Below are positions 46,842 to 58,773 of a stretch of 64,000 bases of DNA, in pieces. Under the pieces are notes generated by a model. The model was not told the origin of the DNA. It did not search any database and worked only from the letters and a program-made list of their open reading frames with translations. The stretch's first letter is position 1. Each line of letters starts with the position of its first letter. The DNA comes from Cardamine occulta (Eukaryota > Streptophyta > Magnoliopsida > Brassicales > Brassicaceae), in assembly GCA_028015245.1 (NCBI GenBank), contig CM051365.1, forward strand, positions 10,281,263 through 10,345,262. The letters run 5' to 3'. Position numbers and translations under genes: made by a program.

Positions 46842-47991
46842 TATGGTTCTCTACTGCCTCAATCATTACTTTATGCTGCAAAGATGGCTTTGGTACTTGC
46901 ATCCTACGCGAACCTCCAATAGCTGAGTGTGGAATATCGCCATCTCCTCCTATTTCATTGCTTGTATCAATGATCACCTAACACACACACACATTGCACA
47001 TGCTAAAGCACTTCGAAATTCAGAACCTTCAAGGCTAAGTAAAACTCACGGATAGACAAAGCCCACCACTCTTTTCTGGAATTCGTCAGACAAAACACGA
47101 GCAATCTCTCGCAAAACAGTGGTCTATAATTAAATTCAAAAAAGACGATCAAATCATCATCAAAGAAGTGAAATGTACGCATAAGAGTAGTGTGTAAAAC
47201 AAGTAACAAGTACCGTCCAACGAACAAGATACTTTTCCCATAGTGTAGAAGATCATAGAGCATGTCAATGTGACCACTCACAGCTCTCCCAACCCGACAA
47301 GTTAAACCAACAATGAAGCCTTTCCGATTACGAATAGCCGATATCCTATGCAATGTACCCTCAATTCCAGCTCTATTATCAGACCCAAATTCACCTAGAA
47401 GCTCTTGAGCATCCTCTAGTTCTTCCATAGATACCTAAGCTAGTGTTTCATGGATACAAAGAATCCAAATTCAAAGACACTTAACACAATAAGATGAAAA
47501 ACCACAAACATCATATAATTTGTTTACCTCATTGTTTCTAAGATATTGTCCTCCAGGTTCTCCAAGATAACGTGCTTCAGGTGGTCTTCCCAAATCCATA
47601 ATCACCTAATCAAGATTTCAAAATTCATCACCGTTTAAAATATTTCTCAATCCATTTTTAGGATTTTAAAATTGTGTTTGACAAGAGAAGTTTAACAAAC
47701 CTCTACGAGCTGGTTTCTGCGGGAATCGTTGAGGAGACGGTGACGAAGATCTCTTGGAAGAATCTACAGAAGGCGCTAGGGTTAGGAAAATATCAGATTG
47801 TAGCGTAGAGCAGAGAGTGATTTACAGTGAATTAAAACCTCGAGAAATGCGCTGAGATTGTCGTCGACGATCATAGCGGAGGACTGTGGAAGAGCGAGGG
47901 AGGTGACGGTGGAGGAAACCGGAAAACGCCGGTGAATTGGGGAAAAGAGACGGCAAGCTTCACCGCCCCATGGAACGCAAACTCCGGTCAT
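46120..47991 (-). pseudogene. stage-III-sporulation-like P-loop protein, Walker A lost
   Basis: Plant homologue of the SpoIIIAA-type AAA/P-loop family (A. thaliana At1g33290/At1g73170 type). Exons: 47839-47991, 47701-47763, 47528-47605, 47214-47434, 47067-47123, 46693-46977, 46446-46589, 46309-46359, 46120-46191. Marks: ILPRDLRHRLLND, VIMDLGRPPEARYLGEP, GIEGTLHRISAIRNRKG, ILFVGR, TTVLREIARVLSDEF, DTSNEIGGDGDIPHSAIGG, the Walker-B-like PQVIIVDEIGTEAEAL and LIGTAHGEQLQNI. Exon 4 ends within the Arg codon after VG. Exon 5 then starts at TTVLRE, so the P-loop codons between (usual GRPGVGKT) are gone. Exon lengths sum to 1,124 nt, 16 short of an open 379-residue frame. All other junctions fit. A dead gene, or a sequencing error, is likely. 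Confidence 0.8.
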
Positions 47992-48065
47992 CTTTCACTG
48001 CCCCCACCGAGCGGATAAGGAAGATTCCAGTCAACAGAGACCCCAAAACCACCAATTCTTAATTG

Positions 48066-48090
48066 TTTGGGCCTTTGGGCTTTTGTAGTC
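48066..48090 (-). promoter_or_regulatory. site II elements upstream of the P-loop gene
   Basis: The minus strand reads AAAAGCCCAAAGGCCCAAAC about 75-95 bp before the ATG. It holds two GCCCA (TGGGCC/T) site II motifs, typical TCP-bound elements of housekeeping and organelle-related plant promoters. Confidence 0.5.
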
Positions 48091-48518
48091 CGAGATTGCA
48101 ACTTACATGATCACTTCCACAAGTTCATTTACTTAACTCATTTTACATTTTATTCATTCATTCAATACATGCATTCTATAAACGCATTAGTCATCATACT
48201 ATAAATCTTAAAATCAGATCTATATACTACATAAAAGTTCAAGTTATAAAATTCTTAAACTGTCCATATAGAATTTTAAAAATATAATCTTATTAGTTCA
48301 TGTCATCACATATAAATTAAAAACTAATTTTCATAAGTAAATTAAAAAAAACCTAAAAATAGTTTAATGTTTCTTTAAAAAAAAAAGACTAAAAAATTAA
48401 TGTTAGTTTAAGAAATCTTGAGTTTAAACGAAAAGAAAAATAAAATAAAAAGCTTAATAAAAAAGAAAGTTCTAATTAACAACAAAAAAGTTTTTCTAAA
48501 TTTTAAAATAGTGGCTTT

Positions 48519-51500
48519 TGTTAAGAAAGTACTATTAATAATATAAAGTGATATATATTATATGATATGTATATGTATTATATGTATAAGAGGTGGAGAC
48601 GAAATATTTTTGTAATAAGTCACTTTATTATTACGTTCTCATACACACACACTTAAGCCTCCATTACAAAAGGTAAATGTCTTATTTATAGACAAACATA
48701 AGTCGGCAACTTTAACTTATGTTGGTAAAACCTATTAATTTATTATAATAAGGATAATCATTCATTTGTAACATTTTTTTTTGATTATCCATCATTATTA
48801 ATAGATTACATACTGCCTCGTTAAAAACCTTATCATAGAAAAACCCAATGAGATAAAAACCATGAAAAGGAAAAAAGAGTACAGTGACGTAATCTCCCTC
48901 TTGAAATGCTGGATGTAGGTTTTCCTTCATAAATCTCGTAAATGAAGCATTCCGATACTATGAACATGTTTTCTGAATGTTGTAGTGGAAAGCGGCTTCG
49001 TGAATAAATGCGCTGCATTGTCAGTAGAACGAACGTATTGGATGTCTACTTCTTGATTCTTCTCGAGTTATCGTATGTAAGAGAAAAATCTTGGGAGAAT
49101 ATGCTTCGTTCTGTCGCTTTTGATATAATCTTCTTTGAGTTGGGCGACATATGCAGCATTGTTTTCGAACAGTTTTATTAGCTCTTTATTAATGACTATT
49201 CCGCTTGATTCTTGTATAAGTTGAGTCATCGATCTGAGCCACACACATTCTCTACATGCCTCGTGAAGTGCAATGGTCTCGGCATAATTTGATGAAGTAG
49301 CAACCAAAGTCTACTTTTGGAAACGCCAAGAGATTGCAGTACCTCCAACTGTGAAAACATATCCTGTTTGCGATCGGACTTTATATGGATCTGATAGATA
49401 GCCTGCATCTGCAAAACAAGCTAAAACAAAAGTGGAGTTTCGAGGGTAAAACAATCCCAAGTCAATTGTTCCCTGAAGATAACGAAAAATATGTTTTATT
49501 CCATTCCAATGTCTGCGCGTGGGAGATAAATTATATCTTGCAAGTAAATTTATAGCAAATGCTATATCTGGTCGGGTACAATTTGCAAGATACATAAGTC
49601 CACCAATAGCGCTCATATAAGGTACTTCAGGACCTAATACTTCTTCGTTATCCTCACAAGGTCGAAATGGATCTTTATCAACATTAAGCGATCTTTTGAC
49701 CATCGGAATACTCAAAGGAGTCGCTTTATCCATATAAAAGCGCTTTAAGATCCTTTTCGTATAATTTGATTGATGTATAAAAATTCCATCTCGATGATTA
49801 TTTGCTTTATTCCGTAAAGTGATCGCTATAATTTGACTGAACATATTTCTTTAGCTTTTGAGCTTAATGCTTCCGGCATTTTCAATCCTTCAGGGATTTT
49901 CATATATATCTCATTATCAAGTGATCTATATAGATATGCAGTCACAACATCCATTAGATACATTTCTAGATTTTTGGATGGCGCAAAGCTCATAAAAAAT
50001 CTGAAAGTAATTGCATCCATAATCAGAGAATATGTTTCTTCATAATCAATTCCCAGTCTTTGAGAAAATCCTTGGGCAACAAGTCAGGCTTTGTATCTTT
50101 TTACCTCATTTTTCTCATTTCTTTTCCGAACAAAAACGCATTTATATCCAACGGGTTTTATATGTTCGGGCGTTGTGATGATAGGTCCAAAAACTTTTTT
50201 TTTATTGAGGGAGTTCAACTCAGTTTTCATAGCCATTTTTCATTTCTCCCAATCAGATCTTTTCTAGCATTCTAATATGGACCTTGGATTTGGATCATCA
50301 CTTTCATAATCAATTTTCTTGGATACAGAGAATGAAAAAATTTCATCATCATCTTCTATCTCATTTTTAGCCCATACTTTTTCATTTTGGGCATAGTTGA
50401 TGGAAATCTCATGTTTGTCTAAATCAGTTTCGTCTTCAGGATTTTTATTTTCATCTTCAAGACTTTTCGCTGTATTTGGTTCTTCATGACCAGTCTCATT
50501 CATTTTTTCTAATTTCTTTTTCTTTCGGTGATTTTTATCCTTTGATCCTACTGGTCTGTCCCTTTTCAATTGAACTTTAGGTTCATTTACTATTTTTCCA
50601 TCAGTTTGTTCTTCTGGAACATTAATTCTTGATGGAACATTCGCAGCGGGTATATATGATTTTGTCACCCTCTTTGTATCAGTGAACGCATCTATAATTG
50701 ATTTGCCAAATTCTGTAAATGTACAACTTTTTGAACTTCCAATTCATGTTGTTTCATAGGGGGATCAAGGTACAACAATGACGATGTGTACCATATAATA
50801 TCTTTTGAAACTTCCTTAATTCCTCCCCCTAACGCTTCCAGTAAAATCTTTTATTTTAAAGAATGAGAAATACTTTTTATCCTTAATTATTGTGTGCGTT
50901 GTAGCACTGTGCCAGACATATGTCTCCATCTCGGATGTCAAAGATTGACATTTTCTGAATTTAAGAGTATTCATAAAAGATGCATTAATATAACAAAAAC
51001 AAAAAGTTTATATTACAATAAAACTATCTTACAACAAACAGATAAACAAAGCACTATTAAACATTGGGTTTTTAGTTTTTATTTTCTTCTGCATGAAGAT
51101 TAACAAACATAATTATTTATACATCATGTCATAGTTTCTTCTTCAGGAAGATCTTAGTCATTTTGTTTCTCGTTGATGGCTTCAGGATCAACTACAAAAT
51201 CAGCAATATCGAGAGAGGTATTATCATTTAAGCCATCGAAAGAAGGTCTGGGGTTGCCATGAATGAAGTTGGTTTCATTTGCTCTTTCTTTAGCCTTTTG
51301 TGATTCTTGATACAGATCGACCAAATGTTTAGGCGTACGACAGGTACGGGACCAGTGTCCTTTTACGCCGCATCTGTGGCAAGCATTTTTATGCTACTTA
51401 TATGTCACGCGGCCAACTTCATTCCCTTTGAACCTTTTATTATTTCTTTCAGCGTTGAAATCATTAGGATGAAATCTTTTTCCTTGTCCACGTCCACGTC

Positions 51501-53000
51501 CACGTCCATATCCTCCTCGTCCATGGCCACGATCATAACCTTGACCGTGTCCTCATCCATAATTATAATTGGATGATGCAACATTCACTTCTGGGAATGA
51601 AGCTGATCCAGTAGAACAAGTTTGATGGTTTAACATCACAAGTTCATTATTTTGTTCTGCAACCAATAGAACTTGCATCAACTCTGAATACTTCTAGTAT
51701 CCATTCATCCGGTATTGTTGCTGCAGGATTACGTTTCCAGGATGAAAAGTTTGGAGAGTTTTTTCGATCATATCATAATCACTTATCTTCTCTCCACATA
51801 GAATTATCCTGGAAGTAATTCCAAATAAAGCGGAATTATATTCATTAACACTTTTGTAATCCTGAAACCGGAGATTCAACCACTCATGTTTAGCTTTCGG
51901 TAAGATCACATATTTCTGGTGATCGAACCTATATTTGAGTGATTGCCAAAGATCTACAGGATCTTCTTTTGTCATATATTCATCTTTTAAACCATCATGG
52001 ATATGGTAGATTAAAAATATCATAGCATTATCCTTTTTTTCTTTTGGAGTAGGCTTTGATTTATCGATGGTATCAAGGAGTCATCTTTCTTTTAAATGCA
52101 TTTTTGCTGCAACTGTCCACCTCATATAATTATTTCCAGATATATCAAGGGCAGCAATCTCGAGTTTTGCTAAATTTGACATGATAACTGTATAACAATT
52201 TATTAAGCATAAATTTAATTAAAATTTAACTTAGAATTCAAATTTAAATGGCATGATAAAATTTTAAAATTTGTAAGCAATAAAAACACAAATTAAAATA
52301 ACTAATAATTTATGATAATAAATAAAAATTAAAAGAACAATAATTTAAAGCGTATGATTTGTCTTCTGGACAAATTCATTATGTCTTTTGCACATAGAGT
52401 TCTTCTGAAACTTTTATGTATATCTTCTGGACATAGAGTTCTTCTAGAACTTTTTCAATAAATGTCTTCTGGACATTTAGTTATAAATAAGGCACTGATC
52501 TGAGGTGACATAGTCTACCATATGATCATAAGCCGTTTGAAGTGGCAGAGCCTACCATATGATCTGAGGTAACATAATCTACCAATAACGATCAATTCGG
52601 GGAAAACAACGCCTATCATCCCGAAATAACATATAAACGGAGAAGGCAGGACCTATCTTTCCGTTAATATAAAATAAATTAAACATAAATTAAAAACATA
52701 AATTAAATTTTACATTTTCGGTATTAGAGCGGTTCATGCTGATAACGTGTTAAAAAAGTACTATTAATAATATAAAGTGATATATTATATGATATGTATA
52801 TGTATTATATGTATAAGAGGTGGAGACGAAATATTTTTGTAATAAGTCACTTTATTATTACGTTCTCATACACACACACTTAAGCCTCCATTACAAAAGG
52901 TAAATGTCTTATTTATAGACAAACATAAGTCGGCAATTTTAACTTATGTGGGTAAAACTTATTAATTTATTATAATAAGGATAATCATTCATTTGTAACA
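48519..53000 (-). mobile_element. copia LTR retrotransposon, deleted, with 5-bp TSD
   Basis: 4,482 bp, flanked by GCTTT at 48514-48518 and 53001-53005. LTRs at 48519-48773 and 52748-53000 (255 and 253 bp) differ at only a few positions; their ends are TGTTA and TAACA. On the minus strand the 5' LTR is followed by CGTTATCAGCATGA (52734-52747), the partial tRNA primer site of many Arabidopsis copia elements (ACACGTTATCAGC). The near-identical LTRs mean a recent insertion. Confidence 0.9.
48930..52182 (-). pseudogene. copia gag-pol relic lacking integrase
   Basis: From the gag ATG at 52182: MSNLAKLEIAALDISG, KAKHEWLNLRFQDYKSVNEY, then the CCHC knuckle CHRCGVKGHWSRTC near 51340. After a gap, the pre-RT linker (50668-50264) leads into reverse transcriptase pieces around 50220-49826 (KPVGYKCVFVRKR, DVVTAYLYRSLDNEIYMK). 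At 49844 the reading resumes in the RNase H region (YMSAIGGLMYLANCTRPDIA, QTGYVFTVGGTAISW). The integrase core and the YVDD part of the polymerase are missing, and several stops are present, so any movement would need help from another element. Confidence 0.85.
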
Positions 53001-54499
53001 GCTTTGTATATAAATAATCATCTACAACCTATAAAGAAAAGTAAAATTTCAAATATCACAGGTTTGGATAAAAAGTCCACAAATTTTAATTAATTATATT
53101 AAATTTTTCTCTTTTTCTTTAATTTATAAGTCGAGTTAGTAAATATATTTGAATGGTTTCTTTAAAAACATTTAGAGAACTACACAATTAGTTAATATTT
53201 TGAGAAATATATATTTTAATGTGTCCGTAGCCATTTTTCAATTAGAATATTACAGTTAAACTTTGCGGTTTCTATGCGAAGAAAAAATAATTCATCATAT
53301 CTAAATTAAAAACTAATCTTTCTTTAAAGAAATATAAATAAAAAAAGAAGTTAATGTTAGTTTATGAAATTTTTAGTATAAACGAAAGAAAAAAATTAAT
53401 AACGAAAAAGAAAATATCTAATTAACAACAAAAAGAAAATAAGAAAGTTTGTAGATTTTAAAGTTATGGCTTTATATATAAATTAACATCTACAACCTAA
53501 AAAGAAAAAGAAATTTTCAAATATCGCCAGTTTGGATCAAAGCTCTACAAATCCGAATTAATGAAATTGAATTCTTCTATTTTTCTTTAGTTTATAAGTC
53601 GATATAGTAGATATATTTGAATGGTTTCACAAAGAAAACATTTAGAAAACTACACAGTAAGTTAAATATTTGAGAAATATATATTTTAAGGTTAGGTAAT
53701 AGCCATTTTTCCAATTATAACACTACAGTTAAAATCAGTGGTTCCGTAGCTAATAGGTACTAAGAACAAGAAAATCTTTCCAAAAACACCAATATTGTTG
53801 GGTCCTTTTGAGAAGACTTAGAATAAGTTATTTGATAGATTAAGTGATAATTTATGAATGCAACTAATAAAATATAAATATAAGCATATTCGATTTATGT
53901 GATTGATGTCAATTGGTTCAAATATTCAACATTTTTATATAGTTATTTCCATAGACTTTTAAGTCCTAAAAGAGTAATGAAAATGGCTAATACTCACAAA
54001 CTGATTTTTTTGATAATTACTTATGCATTTTTATGATTTATAAGAGAACAAAATTCACTTAATATTTATTACTCAAAAGCACACAAAACCATGATGATTT
54101 ATAATTTAAATTTTAAATAATTTTAAGCTGGTTAGGAATATTCATGAAAAAATCATGATCATTTTGTGAAAAAGAAGTTTTGTTGATTATTTGTACATAA
54201 ACTATTAAGATTACATTACAATGATTTTCTTTTCTAATTTTATAAATATATTATAAATTTTAAATAATTTATAAGGAAAGAATATTATAATTGAAATCGA
54301 TAACATATAAATATTAATTTTTATCAGAGGAAAAAAATATATAAAATAGTAAAATTCTAATTAATATCCATGCGGATTTTTCTTTATTAGACCAAACAAA
54401 ATTTTAATTGAGTTACTACAAATATTGCATATAAGTTTTAAAATACTTCAAGTTATCAACATAACACGAGGTAATGTTTATCTTTGATTTTTTTTTAAT

Positions 54500-54655
54500 G
54501 TATCCAATCATGCTATATCAACCTAAGAGTTGGCAAAACTTAGAGGTCGCTGGTTCGAGTGACGCTTGGGACGAAACTAATATTATATGCTGTAGTTTCG
54601 GGGTTGGAAGGATTACGGGTTTTGGCCTAGAACCTGCTGGTATTAAAAAAAAAAT
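54500..54655 (+). mobile_element. tRNA-derived SINE
   Basis: The internal promoter is visible: a degenerate A-box region (AGAGTTGGCAAAACTTAGAG) and a B-box GGTTCGAGTGA at about 54552-54562. The tail unrelated to tRNA ends in TATTAAAAAAAAAA at 54655. The length of about 150 bp fits Brassicaceae SINEs. Target duplications were not resolved. Confidence 0.55.
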
Positions 54656-55290
54656 GCAGCGGTTGCGCTTGCAGGTGCGAAAGTTTGCAGAAGCAGATGG
54701 TTGCGGTTATAAATATTATTAAGCGATTTGTACGACTGGTTTAACAATTGAAAATGGGTGTGTTTGCAAAAAATTACTGACTGTTTGCTAGCGGTTGCGG
54801 TTGTTATTTAACATAATCAAATATATTTAAAATATATAATTTATATAAGAAACAAATTGTATTAATATAATCAAAATTTTTTAAAAAAAATTTAAATAAA
54901 CGTTAGAATAACTAATTAAAAATATTTATTTTAAGAGGTTTGAAACATTTTTTATAAAAAATATTCTTATACTTACAAATATATTTCATTTTATTTAATA
55001 CATATAGAAAGCATTTAAGAATTTAATATAGTAATAATTGATTTTTTTAATGAATTTTGTAAAATTTTATTAGTATTATAAATTAAAAGTAAAAACATTT
55101 TTTTAAACCAACCGCAACTACCTGCAACCGCAAACGCTAGCAGGAATGAGCTTTTAAAATCTAGAGATTTTAAACGGTTCATAGCGATATATTGTGACTT
55201 CTATGATTAGTATTAAATGTTTGCAGGCGCAACAACCTGCAAAACGCAGCATTTGCAGATGGTTGCTAGTGAACCAATCAAACTCTAATT
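54656..55290. mobile_element. hAT-like MITE with GGTTGCGG subterminal repeats
   Basis: Both ends carry clusters of GCGGTTGC / GCAACCGC words: left GCAGCGGTTGCGC and GATGGTTGCGGTT, right CTACCTGCAACCGC and GCAGATGGTTGCTAG. The core is AT-rich. Such subterminal clusters are usual for non-autonomous hAT elements. Exact TIRs and an 8-bp target duplication were not established. Confidence 0.4.
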
Positions 55291-56433
55291 GTATCATTCC
55301 ATATCATCATCTGGTTAGATTATAAAACTTTCTTAATTCAATTTAGTGTTGTTAACTAAAAAGAGTTTTGGAGATAGAAATTTTGTAATGGTTTTCTACT
55401 TTTCTTTTCACTTCAATTTGGTAAATATATTTGAATAGTTTCCTAAAAAAATTTAGAGAACTAAACAATTATTTAAATATTGAAAAATTATATATTCTAA
55501 CATGAGTCCAGTTAGAAAACTATAATTGAACTTGGTATTTACTTAACAAATATATAACAAAATAAAAAAAAATATTCTCAAAAACGTCAGTATTATTGGA
55601 CTCTTTAATGACTTTCACTAATAAGATTCGGAATACTCACTAAGAAGATGGAATTTATATTGATAATTTAATGATAATTTATCAACGCAACTTATAAAAT
55701 GAAAACAAATAATAATTATATTCAATTTTAATGGGTGATGTCTTTTGGTTTAAATATTCTATGTAATTTTAAAAAATAAAAAACTAACTTTTACTTCATC
55801 TTTTTTGTTATTTCATAGAATCTTAAGTAAAACGGAATAATGAAAATGGCTAATACTCACTAATTGTTATTTTTAATAAATATTTATTCATTTTTATGAT
55901 TTTGTAGAACTAAAAATTTCACTATCAGATTGCATTACTCAAAACCACAAAAAAAAAAAATCAAGATGATTTATACTTTAGGTTTAAATTTTTAGTTACT
56001 TCCTGTAGGTAGGGTAAAACTATCAACTAGCCTATAAGATAAGTAGCTATTGGGATTCCTTCCTCAAGATAAGAGTCTATTTGGAGTTAGAAATATTCAT
56101 GAACAAAATATTATTATTTTGTGAAAACACTGTCGTTATTATCGCACAGCGGAGAATGATTTACGTGTTATTTTTTGTTATATATTTTATCAATATTTTA
56201 CGTTTCACTGTATATTCATTGTATTTTAATTAGCTAATGAGTTGTAAATTATTTTAAAATTTTTTTTACTTAAAATGGTAATTACATATATATTATGTAT
56301 TAAAACAAATTTGAGCTGGAAATTTTATCAAAAAAACTAGTATATATTAGGTCTTATGGATTTCTAATTGAATGAACATTTTAAGTATTTTTAGGAAAAT
56401 TAATTTTTTTAATAAAAGACATTGGTGTTTACA

Positions 56434-56590
56434 TGGATGTTACAATTGTATATTCTCACAATACAATTAAACCTATTATTATTCAGATATTAGAAATTAC
56501 ATTTATTAGTATTATATATGTATATACTAATATCAAACTAATAATAGGTTTAATTATATTTTGAAAATATTTAATTGTAACATCTCCACA
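56434..56590. repeat. foldback element of about 155 bp
   Basis: The left half (GATGTTACAATTGTATATTC ... AATTAAACCTATTATTA) is the imperfect reverse complement of the right half (TAATAATAGGTTTAATTAT ... AATTGTAACATCTCC). The centre is near 56512. It looks like a tiny MITE or relic. Confidence 0.6.
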
Positions 56591-56599
56591 AGATTCAAT

Positions 56600-57900
56600 A
56601 GATTTAAATTTCCTAACACATATTTAACTAAAATATATATGACCAACACCATAATAATCCGAAAAGGCTTTTCGCGGCATTATCTAATTATCATTTTTTA
56701 ACAACGTGAAGTCATGATGGTGATGTCCATTGGTGGCTAAAAATCTGTTGCAACCGGGTGTTAACATGTAGAAGACATGTGTTACAATTTTACAAATGGT
56801 TATCTTCCGTTATGATAACGGTTTGAACTTTGTTTTAAAAAAAAGTTGTAATAGATTTTGATATCACTTTGTATTGACTTTTGAACTTGATCAATGAATG
56901 TGTTGACCGTAAAAATAAATAAATAAGTAGATATCGGTTTTTGTGGCGTTATCTACTTATCATTTTAAATAACAAATAATAGTTAAATTCATTAATTTTT
57001 GTAACTACTTCAAATTATATTTTTATTTTTATTTTTTGTATATCTTAAAATAACAAATATTTTATATATTAGTTGAAAAAATAATTGTTCTATTATTACA
57101 TGCCCACTTAATTAAGAGTGATTCCATAACCTTTTTCCCCATTAAATAAAACATGTATTTTATAAAATATTACTAAAATATCATTCATTAAATCATCCAA
57201 TTCGTACATTTTTATGATTCATACATACTAAAAAATTTCATACATATTTTTTTATTATCTGGCATACATTTATTGTTTCACATACTTATCCAACATATTC
57301 ATAATTTACAAGATCCAAAAAAATAAGTTAAGAAAAAATCATGCATTTAAAAAAGATAAAATAATATTTTTTACTTTTTAGTTTAAATTTATTAATTATT
57401 GTAACTACTTAAAAATCATGCATATTTGTGTTGTGTGTTTCAAGTTTCATTTACAGTTTTTCTCCAGCTTTGTTTACATCTATACAACTAATTACTAATA
57501 CAAAAGTGTAAAGTAAAAAAAATTTCTTCATCAGCTAGCCCATAAGGTCAGAATTTGTTTCAGGCCTTTTAACAAAAAAAAAGGTCATAATCCTTTTTAC
57601 ACTCGAACCTTAGGGTGCATAGTTTTTGAAACAACGAATGGGGGCCTTAGAAGTTACAAGAAAACGTATAACGTTATTCTTTTTAAGAACGTGTAATATA
57701 GTGATGTCTAGCTCGCATGTATGTCAAAAACCTAAAGTATTCAATGAAATAAATTGTAACATGATCATCATTCAAACCCATACCATCGAATTTAAGAAGA
57801 AAAAAGAAACTATATAAAAACATTAGGCACTTAGATAAGATAGTATTAATTAGTACACTGATATGAAACACACATATTTATTATTTTTGAAGAAAACTAC
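56600..57900. other. AT-rich intergenic DNA
   Basis: Short words recur (GGCATTATCTAATTATCATTTT near 56680 and GGCGTTATCTACTTATCATTTT near 56945), suggesting two relics of one repeat. The frame at 57626-57817 is not recognisable. No gene supported. Confidence 0.4.
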
Positions 57901-57928
57901 GACAATTTTAGTTTTCGTGCGTTCCAAA

Positions 57929-58186
57929 TTACCCACAAAAGATACCAAATATTAAGCTGTTGCAGTAGCTTCGGGGAGGAACGACGTACTCTTCATGACC
58001 AATTTTGTTTTCGATGCAGAGTTTTTTGCAAGCATTCTCACACAAAGGAATAGTTGGAGTTTTAGCAATTTTCATGCATTGATTGTAGACACAATGTTTG
58101 ATACACACATCTAACGTATTCGCAAGTGTTGAAACCATCATGGTAAACAAAACTACAATCATCAAAACACTGCATACCCTTGTCAT
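57929..58186 (-). CDS. small secreted cysteine-rich peptide (thionin-like)
   Basis: Intronless, 85 residues from the ATG at 58186, chosen because it directly opens a signal peptide (MTRVCSVLMIVVLFTMMVST, cleavage near ANT). Upstream ATGs in frame give only an untypical 14-residue extension. The mature part has the cysteine spacing CxxxCxxxxC, then 11 residues, CxxxCxxxC, and two more Cys near the end (YC ... FC). This fits the plant thionin-like/cysteine-rich peptide class used in defence or reproduction; I cannot assign a named family. A TATA box lies at the expected distance. The neighbouring DNA is transposon-rich and gene-poor. Confidence 0.6.
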   Translation of the reverse strand: MTRVCSVLMIVVLFTMMVSTLANTLDVCIKHCVYNQCMKIAKTPTIPLCENACKKLCIENKIGHEEYVVPPRSYCNSLIFGIFCG

Positions 58187-58253
58187 TGTTTGAGCCACCA
58201 GAAATTGAAGATTGAGACGAGCTTGCAACTGTTCAAGTATTAGATTTTTGTTT

Positions 58254-58266
58254 ATGTTTATATAGG
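58254..58266 (-). promoter_or_regulatory. TATA box of the cysteine-rich peptide gene
   Basis: The minus strand reads CTATATAAACATA at about 70-80 bp upstream of the ATG, suggesting transcription start near 58230. Confidence 0.5.
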
Positions 58267-58269
58267 AAA

Positions 58270-58735
58270 CAAATTTGTAAGAGGATGATTATGTTGGATT
58301 GCCCTTATGTGATTTATATAGCAAACGCAGTTTTATCCATATTTAGAAACTATTTATTTTGGAGGTATATTCTTTTTTTTTGTTAATTAGTTCGTTTTTC
58401 TATTGTTGTTAGCCCAAACAATCGTCAATCGTTTATGTTTCTTGTTATAACTTACTTTTTATATTGTTTGGCCATCCAGACAATAATTGTTTTTTTTTTC
58501 GACACTAAGTAATTGTTTAAATTGAAAATTCTAACTTACTCTTATAGCACATATCATCTAAATGTCAATTTTTTCATAACCAGATTATCGATGTTACTAC
58601 TTTTCCCCTGAGTAGAAAAAAAAAACAGGTTGATTGGTGGAGACCTAAATCAGATTGTCCACTCTCTTGAACATTACTTTGTTAATCGTTAAACTATGGA
58701 TATGGCTGAGCTGAGGGACCTTCTTCTGATTCTAG

Positions 58736-58773
<38 letters not shown>

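Larger units (their letters stand above)
53001..56120. repeat. local tandem duplications, partly split by the copia
   Basis: A unit of about 450 bp (key words TAATTAACAACAAAAA, TAACATCTACAACCTA, GTTTGGAT, GGTAAATATATTTGAATGGTTTC) occurs as 48280-48518 plus 53001-53240 (cut by the copia), as 53290-53740, and degraded at 55330-55560. The following stretch (GGCTAATACTCAC, TTTTTATGATTT, ATATTCATGAA) at 53970-54170 recurs at 55845-56100. Between lie the SINE and a MITE-like block. No gene is seen. Confidence 0.6.

Noticed and set aside
54535..54570. A true tRNA gene
   Set aside because: The B box is imperfect, no cloverleaf closes, and an A-tail follows; a SINE explains it better.
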